64,000 nucleotides of DNA from the NCBI RefSeq assembly GCF_014596445.1, contig NZ_MECL01000220.1:124001-188000 (forward strand), in the 5' to 3' direction. A program made the position numbers and the translations under genes. Positions 1 to 7,807 of this stretch are shown here, one piece after another. The stretch comes from Streptomyces sp. CBMA29 (GTDB taxonomy: Bacteria; Actinomycetota; Actinomycetes; Streptomycetales; Streptomycetaceae). The notes below the pieces were generated by a model. The model searched no databases and was not told the origin of the DNA. It saw only the letters and a list, made by a program, of their open reading frames with translations. Position 1 is the first letter of the stretch. The number at the start of each line of letters is the position of its first letter.

Positions 1-2400
1 GGTCTCGCTGTGCTGGTAGTTGCGGACTGCTGCGACGGTGATCAGAGTGCCGTTGGGCTGGCGGAGTTTGTCGCCGGGGTGGAGGTCGGCGGCGTTCTTC
101 CACTCGTGGTCGGTGGCGTCCCAGTAGGGGTGGTGCTGGGTCGAGGTGATGGTGCGGGAGCCGTCGCCGACGTTGACCGTGACGTCGGTGAAGTCCTTGT
201 CCGTCTTGGTGACGATGACGTCGGTGACGGTCTCCGCGTGGGTGGTTCCCGTGATCGGATCCGTTGCCAAGACCCGGTCACCGGACTTGACCGACGCTAT
301 CGGGACGATCTCACCATTTGCCTTGAGGACCTTGGTGTCCGCGGTGAAGCTGTTTCTCCCGCAGGCGCTCGCCTTGCTCTCACCGAATTCGGGAGCTCCC
401 ATGAACTCCAGAATCAGCAGGAGATTGGTTTGGTGCAGCCGGTGCGGCCGTAACAGACGTTGTGCCCCTTGTACTGCGGGTGCCAGTAGCCGCCGGCTCC
501 AGTGGTTCCGGTTGGCGCCGTGGGGGCCGCTGGGGCCGTGGGGCTGATCGTCGACGCTGCAGAAGGGCGGGCAGTCGGAAGCGGGGTGGTGGATGCGATT
601 ACCGCCTCCGCCGGTGTCGCCCGACTGGAGACCGCTGGGGTCACTGGAGGTGACCGGGCTGTCGCCCGCGTAGGCGTAGCCCCCGATCTGGTTGGGGTCG
701 GTGGCTTCGAAGAGCGGGTCGGCCGAGGTGAAGCGCCCGAGAGCGGGGTCGTAGTCGCGTACCCCGAGGCGCGTGAGGCCGGTCGTCGGATCCTGGGTAC
801 CGCCCACGAACCCCTTGTCGCCGGGCCAGCCGGTCGGCTGCGTGCCGCGCGGATTGCCGTACGGATCGAGGAGCCGGAACGTGGGCGTCTCGTCGGTCGC
901 GGTCAGGCTGGTGGTGCCGGTCGCCTGGTCGTTCGCCGCGATGTAGCTGTAGGCGTTGCCGGCGCCGGTGCGGGTGCAAGTGGCGCCGCCTGGGAGGGCT
1001 ACGTAGCGCGTGGCGGTGGTCGCACCCGAGCCGGTGACAGACGAGTCGTAGACGACTTCCTGGTCGGGGAGGAAGAGCGTGGTCTTGCCGTCCGGGTCTG
1101 AACGGAGGAGTTGATTGCCGTCGGCGTCGTACGTATAGGTCGTGGGGTTGTCCTGGCCCGTGGTCTTGAGGCTTGCGATCTGCCCCTCGTCGTTCCAGGA
1201 CAGCGTGTCCGTGCCGGGCGTCGTGGTGCGGATGGTGGTGTTGCCGGCGTCGTCGTAGGTGTAACTGCTGCCCGTGACGGTGCCGTCGGGGGCGGTGGTC
1301 TGCGCGCCGGTGAGGGTGTCGGGCTGGGCTGTGGGATTGCCGCGCTTGCCGTAGGAGTACGTGGTGGTGCTGTCGGCGCTGATACCCGAAGTGCCGTGAT
1401 TGACCTGTGTCTTGCGGTTGCCGTCCACGTCGAAGGTCCAGGACGTCCAGTACGTGGTCGTGGGGTCCGCGCCGCCGACCGTGGGGCTGGCACCGGCGGC
1501 GGTGGGGGCACCGGCGCAGTTGTCGGTCGCCGTCCACGCGTCGGTGAGGCGGCCGAGGCCGTTGTAGGCGAAGCACTGAGTGTCCGTCGCGGCGCCCAGG
1601 CGATTGTCCGTGATCTTGGTGATATCGCCCGCCAAGTCACGTGTGTAGGTCGTGTCCTGGATGTTCTGCGGAGCGGCGGACCGGCTGATATTGGTGTTGT
1701 TCAGCGCCCCGGTGTGCTCGTCGTAGGTGTTAGTGAACACCGCGCTGTTGGCCACGGCAGCGCCGTCGATGACCTGTGACACACGGGAGTAGGCGTCGAA
1801 CATCGTGTCGCGGGTGTACGTGGACACACCGCCCACGGAGTCGACCATGTCCATGGAGTTGTAGCCGTAGGAGACCTTCTCCGACGGGAGGTTGCCGACC
1901 GCCGGATAGGTCGTGGACAGAGGCAGTCCGAGGTTGGGCGTGTATCCGTGGAAGTAGCTGTAGGAGCCGGCCAGGCCGGCGACGCTGGCCGGGATCGTGG
2001 TCGTGGTCTTGGTCGGATTTCCCTGAACGTTGTAGCCGTTGACGGCTTGGACGTACGCGTTGCCGGACGAGTCGTACTGGGTGGAAGACGTCAACCGGCC
2101 GAGGCTGTTCGGAACCGCGGTGTTGTCGTAGCTCCACTCGGCGAGCTTCGGCGACGCGGCGTCGGGACCGTCGTACCGGGCGGTCTGGCGTCCCAGGTCG
2201 TCATAGGTAGTGGAGATCGTCCTGTCGCGGGCGTCCGTGGTGGACGTCATGCGTCCGTCGGCGTCGTAACGCATCGTCGTCGTGCCGGTGTCCGGATCGG
2301 TCTGCGAGATCCTCTCGCCCAGCAGGTTGTAGGCGTACGTGCGCAGGTTCGTGCCGGGGTCGGTGATGGCCGAGTTCTGGCCGTGGCCCCGCCTCAAGAT
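1..2400 (-). CDS. RHS/YD-repeat polymorphic toxin with HINT domain, partial at both ends
   Basis: A single open frame runs leftward through the whole interval. From about 2340 to 800 it encodes many YD repeats (for example TYAYNLLGERISQTDPDTGT), then the RHS core signature (GFVGGTQDPTTGLTRLG, RFTSADPLFEATDPNQIGGY). From about 380 to 1 it encodes a HINT (intein-like) domain with CGRNSFTADTKV and TSTQHHPYWDATDHEW. HINT domains in RHS proteins release the C-terminal toxin by autoproteolysis; the HINT end, toxin tip and any immunity gene lie beyond the left edge. On the 5' side the YD similarity stops near 2400 and the open frame continues into unrelated sequence overlapping the end of the next gene, with no signal peptide or plausible start. 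The gene therefore looks 5'-truncated, probably a displaced or silent RHS tail rather than an expressed full-length toxin. Confidence 0.8.
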   Translation of the reverse strand, partial: MLRRGHGQNSAITDPGTNLRTYAYNLLGERISQTDPDTGTTTMRYDADGRMTSTTDARDRTISTTYDDLGRQTARYDGPDAASPKLAEWSYDNTAVPNSLGRLTSSTQYDSSGNAYVQAVNGYNVQGNPTKTTTTIPASVAGLAGSYSYFHGYTPNLGLPLSTTYPAVGNLPSEKVSYGYNSMDMVDSVGGVSTYTRDTMFDAYSRVSQVIDGAAVANSAVFTNTYDEHTGALNNTNISRSAAPQNIQDTTYTRDLAGDITKITDNRLGAATDTQCFAYNGLGRLTDAWTATDNCAGAPTAAGASPTVGGADPTTTYWTSWTFDVDGNRKTQVNHGTSGISADSTTTYSYGKRGNPTAQPDTLTGAQTTAPDGTVTGSSYTYDDAGNTTIRTTTPGTDTLSWNDEGQIASLKTTGQDNPTTYTYDADGNQLLRSDPDGKTTLFLPDQEVVYDSSVTGSGATTATRYVALPGGATCTRTGAGNAYSYIAANDQATGTTSLTATDETPTFRLLDPYGNPRGTQPTGWPGDKGFVGGTQDPTTGLTRLGVRDYDPALGRFTSADPLFEATDPNQIGGYAYAGDSPVTSSDPSGLQSGDTGGGGNRIHHPASDCPPFCSVDDQPHGPSGPHGANRNHWSRRLLAPAVQGAQRLLRPHRLHQTNLLLILEFMGAPEFGESKASACGRNSFTADTKVLKANGEIVPIASVKSGDRVLATDPITGTTHAETVTDVIVTKTDKDFTDVTVNVGDGSRTITSTQHHPYWDATDHEWKNAADLHPGDKLRQPNGTLITVAAVRNYQHSET

Positions 2401-2554
2401 CAGCGACGGCTGGCAGGCGTACAACACCCTCCTCTGACCGGCCTTTTGACCGCTGCGCGGGGTGCGGACGGGCGATGGCGATGTCGGCGGGGAGTTCCGC
2501 GCCGACCGCTTGGCCAGGGTGTTGATCCGGTCGGCCCGCCCGGTTATGCGGGTC

Positions 2555-3343
2555 CTACCGGCCTCGGGCCTGTTCCATGTTGGCCCGGTGAGGACGGGAG
2601 AGCCAGTCCGCGTGCGGGCCCAGGCGCGCGTCGACCGGGTCGTCTCCTCGCCGGAGCGCGTCGATGTAGGCACGCTCGGCGGCGAAGCGGGCCGCCACCT
2701 CGCGGCCTTCGGCAACGGAGCCGTGGCCCGGGACCACGACGTCGGCCTGCCTGGCAGCCTTGGCCAGCCGGTCGAGAGCGCCTTCGTAGGCTCCCACCTG
2801 ATCGTCCTGGCGAGCGTCGAAGAGCGGGATCAGGACGTCGGAGAGCATGTCGCCGACGAGCAGGACGCCTCGGTCCGCCAACAGGACCGAGGCGTGGCCG
2901 ACAGCGTGCGCCTGGTGCTCGATGACCTGGCCCGGCACCGCTCCGCCGTCGGCGGGCAGCGGGGTGACGAGCGCGATGAGGTCGAGGGGTACGCCGGACG
3001 CGCTCTCCGCCGCCATCGCCTGCGCCCGCTCCCGGGCCCGACCGGCGACGCGGGCGGCGGCGCTCGTCGCGTAGCGCGGCACATCGCCGAACCGGGAATG
3101 CCACAGCAGATGGTCCCAGTGCGGATGGGTGCAGAAACCGGCCACCACCGGAATGCCGAGCCCGTCCACATCATCGGCGAGCTGGTCCAACTCGGAACCG
3201 TCGATGCCGGGATCGATCAGGACCAGCCCGTCCTCGCCGCGCACCACGATCGAATTGGACCAGACCCAGTCGCTCTGCCGCACCCAGACACCGTCGGCCA
3301 CCTGCTTCAGCTTGCCCATCTCTGCTCCCATCTCTGCTCCCAT
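2555..3343 (-). CDS. metallo-beta-lactamase-fold hydrolase
   Basis: About 262 residues. The metal-binding signature THPHWDH is present, followed by a conserved Asp in VGDMLSD and His in VPGHGS, the order expected for a dinuclear-metal MBL fold (glyoxalase II / quinoprotein-relay-like group). No signal peptide is seen, so it is probably cytoplasmic; the substrate cannot be told from sequence. The start is taken at the first of three ATGs created by a 12-bp tandem repeat (3343, 3331, 3319) because only it is preceded by AGGAG from unique sequence. The 3' end overlaps the non-RHS 5' extension of the neighbouring truncated RHS frame, which suggests that the RHS fragment was inserted next to this gene. 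Confidence 0.8.
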   Translation of the reverse strand: MGAEMGAEMGKLKQVADGVWVRQSDWVWSNSIVVRGEDGLVLIDPGIDGSELDQLADDVDGLGIPVVAGFCTHPHWDHLLWHSRFGDVPRYATSAAARVAGRARERAQAMAAESASGVPLDLIALVTPLPADGGAVPGQVIEHQAHAVGHASVLLADRGVLLVGDMLSDVLIPLFDARQDDQVGAYEGALDRLAKAARQADVVVPGHGSVAEGREVAARFAAERAYIDALRRGDDPVDARLGPHADWLSRPHRANMEQARGR

Positions 3344-3354
3344 CTCTGCTCCTA
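3317..3354 (-). repeat. 12-bp tandem repeat carrying SD and start codon
   Basis: Three consecutive units of GGAGCAGAGATG on the minus strand place three in-frame ATGs, each with its own GGAG-like Shine-Dalgarno, at the 5' end of the MBL-fold gene. Changes in unit number would add or remove four residues (GAEM) and one initiation site without changing frame. Confidence 0.75.
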
Positions 3355-3425
3355 TCGCTTGCCTGCACTGCCCAGCCGACTGCCCAGCCGACTGCCCAGC
3401 CCTCGGGACCGCGACGGCTTCCGCG

Positions 3426-5120
3426 CTATGCCTTATGCGGACGAAATTGCCAGACCTGTGTGACGTGCGAGGCGCCGCACTTTTCAAACGTGACCGGCAC
3501 GCGAGAATCTCCTGTCGCGTCGTCGTGCACGGTCAGACAGCCCTCGTTGGAGATCACCTCATAGCCGCCCCGCGCCGGACTGATGGTCAGCTTCAGGTCC
3601 GTCAACTGATCCAGCACCGGCTCGCCGCACTCCTTTGGCCACATGAAGAATCCGGCCCCGTTCTGGTAACTCCCCATAGCTTTGCACAGCACGTCCTGGG
3701 GCGGCTGCCCCGTCATGTTGTCGGTCGTGCCGCCGGAGAAAAGGGGGCGAATGGTGGCTTTGGATGCGGCGCTGATATTCCAGATCTGACTCTTGTCCAC
3801 GCTCTCGTTCCGATCGATCGCCTCGGCTGTGAGCTGGACTCCGCAGAAATGCCGAAAATTGGGCACTGAGTCGATTGCGCCTTTCTCGCACTCCAGGACG
3901 AGCCTCTTCCCCGGCGAACTGGGGACCGCCAGATAGAGGGTGTGCCCGCCCGCCTCCGTGGAAATCTGATAGACGCCGTCCGGCAGTGCGGACGGTACCT
4001 CGGGCGTCGTGCCCGCCGGATGAGTGGTGCCCGCCGGATGCGTGGTGAAGGTGCTCGACGGTGTACCGGCCGACCGCGACTTCGGGTAGCCGGTCGCGGG
4101 ACTGTCGCCGGCCCCGTGGCGCGACAGAACGGCCCAGCCGGCGCACGCGGCAGCCGCGATCAGCACAGCGGCCAGGGCCCCGGTTCCGACTGCTCGTCGT
4201 CGGAAGAGAGCGGGAGCACCGCCTCCTCGGGGCTCCGTCCTTTGTTCCTTTTCAGGGTCAGGGGAAGTCCGTGACGGACCGCCCTCGGTCCGCGCGGACG
4301 GGCCGGACGGACTGTACCGTTCGTGCGTTTCGGATGGGTCGCGGAAGGTGCGGCGGGTGATGCCTTCGCCGAGCTGATCGACCACGGCGAGGGCGAACTC
4401 CGCGGCATGGGCGGCGGCACGCTCCTGGGACCCTCGGCTGTCGGCGGTTCCTTTGGCGCCATCGGCCATGTCGCTGATACCCCGGACGGTCAGCAGGGCC
4501 GAGCCATGGACGTGCACCGCCTGAGCGACTCCCGCGCTCTCCATTTCAATGGCGGCCGCGTCCTGGTAGTGCGCGTCGAGTCCACGGGCGAGTGACGAGT
4601 GTCTGGAGTCGAGGACGACCTCACCGGCGGCGATGGGCTTGAAATGGACTCTGAAAGGCGACGGTGTGCCGGGCGCGGACCGCGCAAGAAATTCGTCACG
4701 CTCGGCGTCCACGTGCTTGGCGAGCTGCAACAGACCGTGACTGGTCTCCCAGGAGCGGGGCCGCGACCGAGACCGTTCACCGTCCTCTTTGGCGCCGTGG
4801 ACCGCGTAGATTCGCGTGCCCACCACGACGTCGCCGAGTTCGATGTCGTCCTTCAAAGCTCCGGCCACGCCGACGAACAGGACTGCCTGTGGCCGGAACA
4901 TTTCGATTCCATGAGGGGCCATCACCGCGGCATTGACGTTGCCCTCTCCGGTTGAGCCCAATGCGATCCGGACACCGCTGCGCAGTTCGCCGACTCGGAA
5001 CACTGTTCCCGTTGAGTGTTCATGCGGGCGCAGGCCGGTCGCATGGCGGCTCACGGCCTTGTACTCGAGTGGCAGCGCAGTAAGGATCAGAGCCACAACG
5101 GATAATTCGTCACTGTGCAT
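3426..5120 (-). CDS. MTAN/nucleoside phosphorylase-like domain fused to TM segment and lectin-like C-terminus
   Basis: 564 residues in three parts. Residues about 1-255 look like the PNP/MTAN (phosphorylase superfamily) fold: an N-terminal LILTALPLEYKAV strand, a glycine-rich FVGVAGAL turn, and AAAIEMESAGVAQA with the catalytic-type EME motif, then RGISDMADG. A Pro/Ser-rich linker follows, then one hydrophobic segment at about 310-335 (AVGTGALAAVLIAAAACAG). The remaining roughly 200 residues contain CLTV and QVWQF, which suggests a ricin-type beta-trefoil. MTAN-like domains cleave N-glycosidic bonds of nucleosides and recur as effector domains in bacterial conflict systems. The topology would put nucleosidase and lectin-like parts on opposite sides of the membrane. 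Enzyme activity and any defence role are inference. Confidence 0.7.
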   Translation of the reverse strand: MHSDELSVVALILTALPLEYKAVSRHATGLRPHEHSTGTVFRVGELRSGVRIALGSTGEGNVNAAVMAPHGIEMFRPQAVLFVGVAGALKDDIELGDVVVGTRIYAVHGAKEDGERSRSRPRSWETSHGLLQLAKHVDAERDEFLARSAPGTPSPFRVHFKPIAAGEVVLDSRHSSLARGLDAHYQDAAAIEMESAGVAQAVHVHGSALLTVRGISDMADGAKGTADSRGSQERAAAHAAEFALAVVDQLGEGITRRTFRDPSETHERYSPSGPSARTEGGPSRTSPDPEKEQRTEPRGGGAPALFRRRAVGTGALAAVLIAAAACAGWAVLSRHGAGDSPATGYPKSRSAGTPSSTFTTHPAGTTHPAGTTPEVPSALPDGVYQISTEAGGHTLYLAVPSSPGKRLVLECEKGAIDSVPNFRHFCGVQLTAEAIDRNESVDKSQIWNISAASKATIRPLFSGGTTDNMTGQPPQDVLCKAMGSYQNGAGFFMWPKECGEPVLDQLTDLKLTISPARGGYEVISNEGCLTVHDDATGDSRVPVTFEKCGASHVTQVWQFRPHKA

Positions 5121-5372
5121 TTATGCGCCCGGTCCTTCTGGTGCGAGGCATCGTCGTCAGGCGATCCAGTCTACGAACGAGGGCGACGATCCGAGGGCTG
5201 TCAGCCATTGCGGGGGTTTACTCCGAGCGCGATGTGAGGCTGATGCCGGTGACGAAGCGGCGGAATGAAGCACTACGACGGCCCGCGGCTCGACACGTTT
5301 CCCCAGAGCGAATGCAATTGCGTTCGACGAGGGTGATCCGCACCCCGACTCGGCGAAGATCCGCTCGACGCC

Positions 5373-6005
5373 CTATGCCGCGGCGCGTGGCGGTGCGCTG
5401 CCCGATGAGGGGGCCGACGCGACCGGTGGCGCGCTTCCGGTGCCGACGGGCGTCGTCGACGGTCCGGAGAGGTCCGCGTAGAGGACGATCTGGCAGCAAA
5501 GAGCGGCGAGCATGGACGCGTCGATCAGGGAAGTGACGAGCAGGGCGGCCGTCGCGTCGGACGAGAGCCAGAACACGATGAGCGCCACGGTGGGGACTGC
5601 GCAGAAAGTCAGCAGGTCGACGCCGAGTTGGAGATATTTGCGCGAAGCACGCCGCGCATCGCGACGATGAGCGTTCTCCCAGTCGAAGACGGGAGGGCCG
5701 CCGGGGCCGACGGCCAAGGCGGCCAGGCGCGGCGCGATGTCGTCGCGCACGTACCGTCCGATGGCCGAGATCTTCTGGTCGTTGACGAGGTAGGTCCAGC
5801 CGAGCGGCACGGATACCGGCGGCAGAAGGAGCAGAAGGCCCGTGTTCTGAAGCTGAAGGGCCGCGGCGACGACGGCTGCCATTGAGGCGAACGCCGCGTA
5901 CAGCAGATTGTCACGGAATCCGATCCGCATCCGCTGTTCTTCCTTGAGGCTGCCGTACTCGACCAGAAGTAAGTCGGCTGTCGTCACTCCACCGCTGCCG
6001 GCCAC
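5373..6005 (-). CDS. small multi-pass membrane protein of unknown function
   Basis: 210 residues with four hydrophobic segments arranged as two pairs (about 30-48 with 55-72, and 128-148 with 153-173) separated by a charged loop rich in Asp and Arg. The N-terminus has a charged stretch, EYGSLKEEQRMRIGFRDNLL, before the first segment. The C-terminus is low-complexity Ser/Pro/Ala. It lies upstream of, and in the same orientation as, the nucleosidase-fusion gene, with a gap of about 250 bp, so the two may form a unit. I do not recognise a named family. The GTG start is uncertain; a second GTG lies six codons downstream. Confidence 0.55.
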   Translation of the reverse strand: MAGSGGVTTADLLLVEYGSLKEEQRMRIGFRDNLLYAAFASMAAVVAAALQLQNTGLLLLLPPVSVPLGWTYLVNDQKISAIGRYVRDDIAPRLAALAVGPGGPPVFDWENAHRRDARRASRKYLQLGVDLLTFCAVPTVALIVFWLSSDATAALLVTSLIDASMLAALCCQIVLYADLSGPSTTPVGTGSAPPVASAPSSGSAPPRAAA

Positions 6006-6118
6006 AGCATCCCCCCACGGCTCGCACGATTGCGGACGCGACTTCCCTGCCCCCTACCCCGCGAGTGCGCAGCAGAAACAAAATGTGCCGCTTTGTGGCT
6101 GAAAATGGCGTGGTGGGT

Positions 6119-6159
6119 TGCCTGTTGCTCGTTGCTCGTTGCTCGTTGCCTGTTGCCCG
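6119..6159. repeat. GTTGCTC short tandem repeats
   Basis: A run of 7-bp GTTGCTC/GTTGCCT units sits in the intergenic DNA downstream of the SPL-like gene, followed at about 6222-6240 by a GGCCC-type repeat. No coding function is visible; it may be a slippage product. Confidence 0.7.
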
Positions 6160-6241
6160 GTGGCTACCGGCCTGAGGCCCCGGCGCAGGACGCCATGAGG
6201 TTGCGGCCCCGACTCCGGCCTGGCCCGGCCCGGCCCGGCCT

Positions 6242-7456
6242 TCAGAACGCGTATCTGACCCGTAGCCAAGGGGCGTGTGCCGCGATCAGCTCCCGGAGCC
6301 GGACGACGGCGCCGTGCTTGACGTCCCGCGCGTAGCGGACATTGAGCGCGCCGTTCTCCGAGCGTTTGACCTCCTGGGCGGCCGGTTGCCACAGCACGTC
6401 CTCCGCGCGCGGGTGCCAGCCGAGGTTGACCTCGTGCAACTGCTGGTTGTGGGTCAGCAAAATGACCTCGGCGGCGGCCTGCCGCTTCACCCGATCGGGC
6501 AGGACATCGTCGAGGCGGGTGAGCAGACCGGCCCAGTCGCGCTGCCAGCCGGGCCGCAGTACGACCGGTGAGAGGTTGAAGTGGACCTCGTAACCGGCGT
6601 CGAGGAAGTCCGCCGCGGCGGCGACGCGCTCCGCGACCGGGCTGGTACGGATGTCCAGCAGGCGCGAGTCGGGTTCTGGCATCAGCGAGAAGCGCACCCG
6701 GGTACGGCCCCGCGGGTCCAGCGCGAGGAGGTCGGGGTTGACGAACTTCGTGGCGAATGACGCCTTGGCGGTCGGCAGGGCGCGGAAAGCGGCGATGAGG
6801 TCGGCGGTGTTGTCGCAGACCAGGGCGTCGACCGAGCAGTCGCCGTTCTCGCCGATGTCGTAGACCCACGCCTGCGGGTCGCACTGGTTCGGCTCCTGCT
6901 TGGGGCCCTGCGCCCGCACATGCCGTCTGACGTGGGCGATGACCGCCTCGACGTTGGTGAACAGCGTGATCGGGTTGGCGTATCCCTTGCGGCGCGGGAC
7001 GTAGCAGTAGGCGCAGGCCATCGCGCAGCCGTTGGAGGCGCCGGGGGCGATCCAGTCGGCCGACCTGCCGTTGGGGCGCGTCTCCAGGGTGCGCTTCACG
7101 CCCAGGACGAGGGTCTCCGTCTTGACGCGCACCCAGCGGGTGACGTTGCCCTCGTTGCCGTGCAGGGAGGGGATACGCCAATGGCTTGCCACCTCCGTGA
7201 CGGGGACGCCGGGGAGCCGCGCCATGATCTGCCGCCCGCGCGGGGAGGCGAGCGCGGCCGGCTCGGCGTACACCTGCCGTACGTCCAGCATCCGGCGCGC
7301 CTGCGGGCTGTCCCGGAATCCGCCGTCGTCGGGCGGGGCGGCGGAGGGCGTGTCCTCCCAGCCGAAGAGGGTCTGCTGCTGGGGCGTATCGGGTGCAGCG
7401 GGCGTATCGGGTTGGACTGGCCGCTTGTGGGACGAGCCTGCCGGGGGCTGCGGCAT
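6242..7456 (-). CDS. SPL-family radical SAM protein (spore photoproduct lyase-like)
   Basis: About 404 residues. The radical SAM cluster motif CAMACAYC (CxxxCxxC) follows SADWIAPGASNG, and the protein continues with features of the SPL family (TRVRFSLMPEPDSRLLDIRT, EVHFNLSPVVL). SPL enzymes use S-adenosylmethionine and a 4Fe-4S cluster to reverse a UV thymine lesion; members outside endospore formers are of uncertain substrate. The ATG at 7456 is chosen because AGGAGG lies five bases upstream; an in-frame GTG at 7474 is the alternative. It is divergent from a photolyase gene, which supports a UV-repair role by context. Confidence 0.85.
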   Translation of the reverse strand: MPQPPAGSSHKRPVQPDTPAAPDTPQQQTLFGWEDTPSAAPPDDGGFRDSPQARRMLDVRQVYAEPAALASPRGRQIMARLPGVPVTEVASHWRIPSLHGNEGNVTRWVRVKTETLVLGVKRTLETRPNGRSADWIAPGASNGCAMACAYCYVPRRKGYANPITLFTNVEAVIAHVRRHVRAQGPKQEPNQCDPQAWVYDIGENGDCSVDALVCDNTADLIAAFRALPTAKASFATKFVNPDLLALDPRGRTRVRFSLMPEPDSRLLDIRTSPVAERVAAAADFLDAGYEVHFNLSPVVLRPGWQRDWAGLLTRLDDVLPDRVKRQAAAEVILLTHNQQLHEVNLGWHPRAEDVLWQPAAQEVKRSENGALNVRYARDVKHGAVVRLRELIAAHAPWLRVRYAF

Positions 7457-7807
7457 GGCGCTCCTCCTGTCCACGGCCTGGTCCGGATCGGTGTGTCGTC
7501 CGCTCGTACGGTACGCGCGGCTGCCCGCGCCGCATGTGGTCGGCGGACGTGACGACGGACGTCATGGCGGACGGACGCGTCCGAGCCTACGGGGCCGAGC
7601 CCGGGGGCGGTGCGGAGTGAGCCGTCCGGGGCTGGCCGGTGGCGTACGTCCTGGCCCGCCGGAGTGTGGGCGCGCCGGACCCGCGCGGAGGCTGGCAGCA
7701 TCGTCCGCGCGGAGCCCCGACCTGCGGAGCGCAGACCCCGCTGAGCACCGGCCCGCTGACCACCGGCCCGCCGCGGGGAGCACCGGCCGCCGCGAGAGGA
7801 GACCCCC
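7457..7807. promoter_or_regulatory. divergent intergenic region between SPL-like and photolyase genes
   Basis: About 350 bp between two divergent starts, so it should hold both promoters. Shine-Dalgarno sequences are clear on both sides (AGGAGG before the minus gene, GAGAGGAG before the plus gene). I could not assign -10/-35 boxes or an operator with confidence. Open frames through it look like non-coding high-GC sequence. Confidence 0.4.

Noticed and set aside
414..644. Alternative frame ending GYWHPQYKGHNVCYGRTGC
   Set aside because: It looks protein-like and might indicate compensating frameshifts in the RHS linker, but the RHS-to-HINT frame is continuous without it, so no frameshift was called.
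641..1576. Minus-strand Arg/His-rich open frame
   Set aside because: It is an overlapping frame of the RHS gene; the RHS frame has YD repeats while this one has only high-GC-biased composition.
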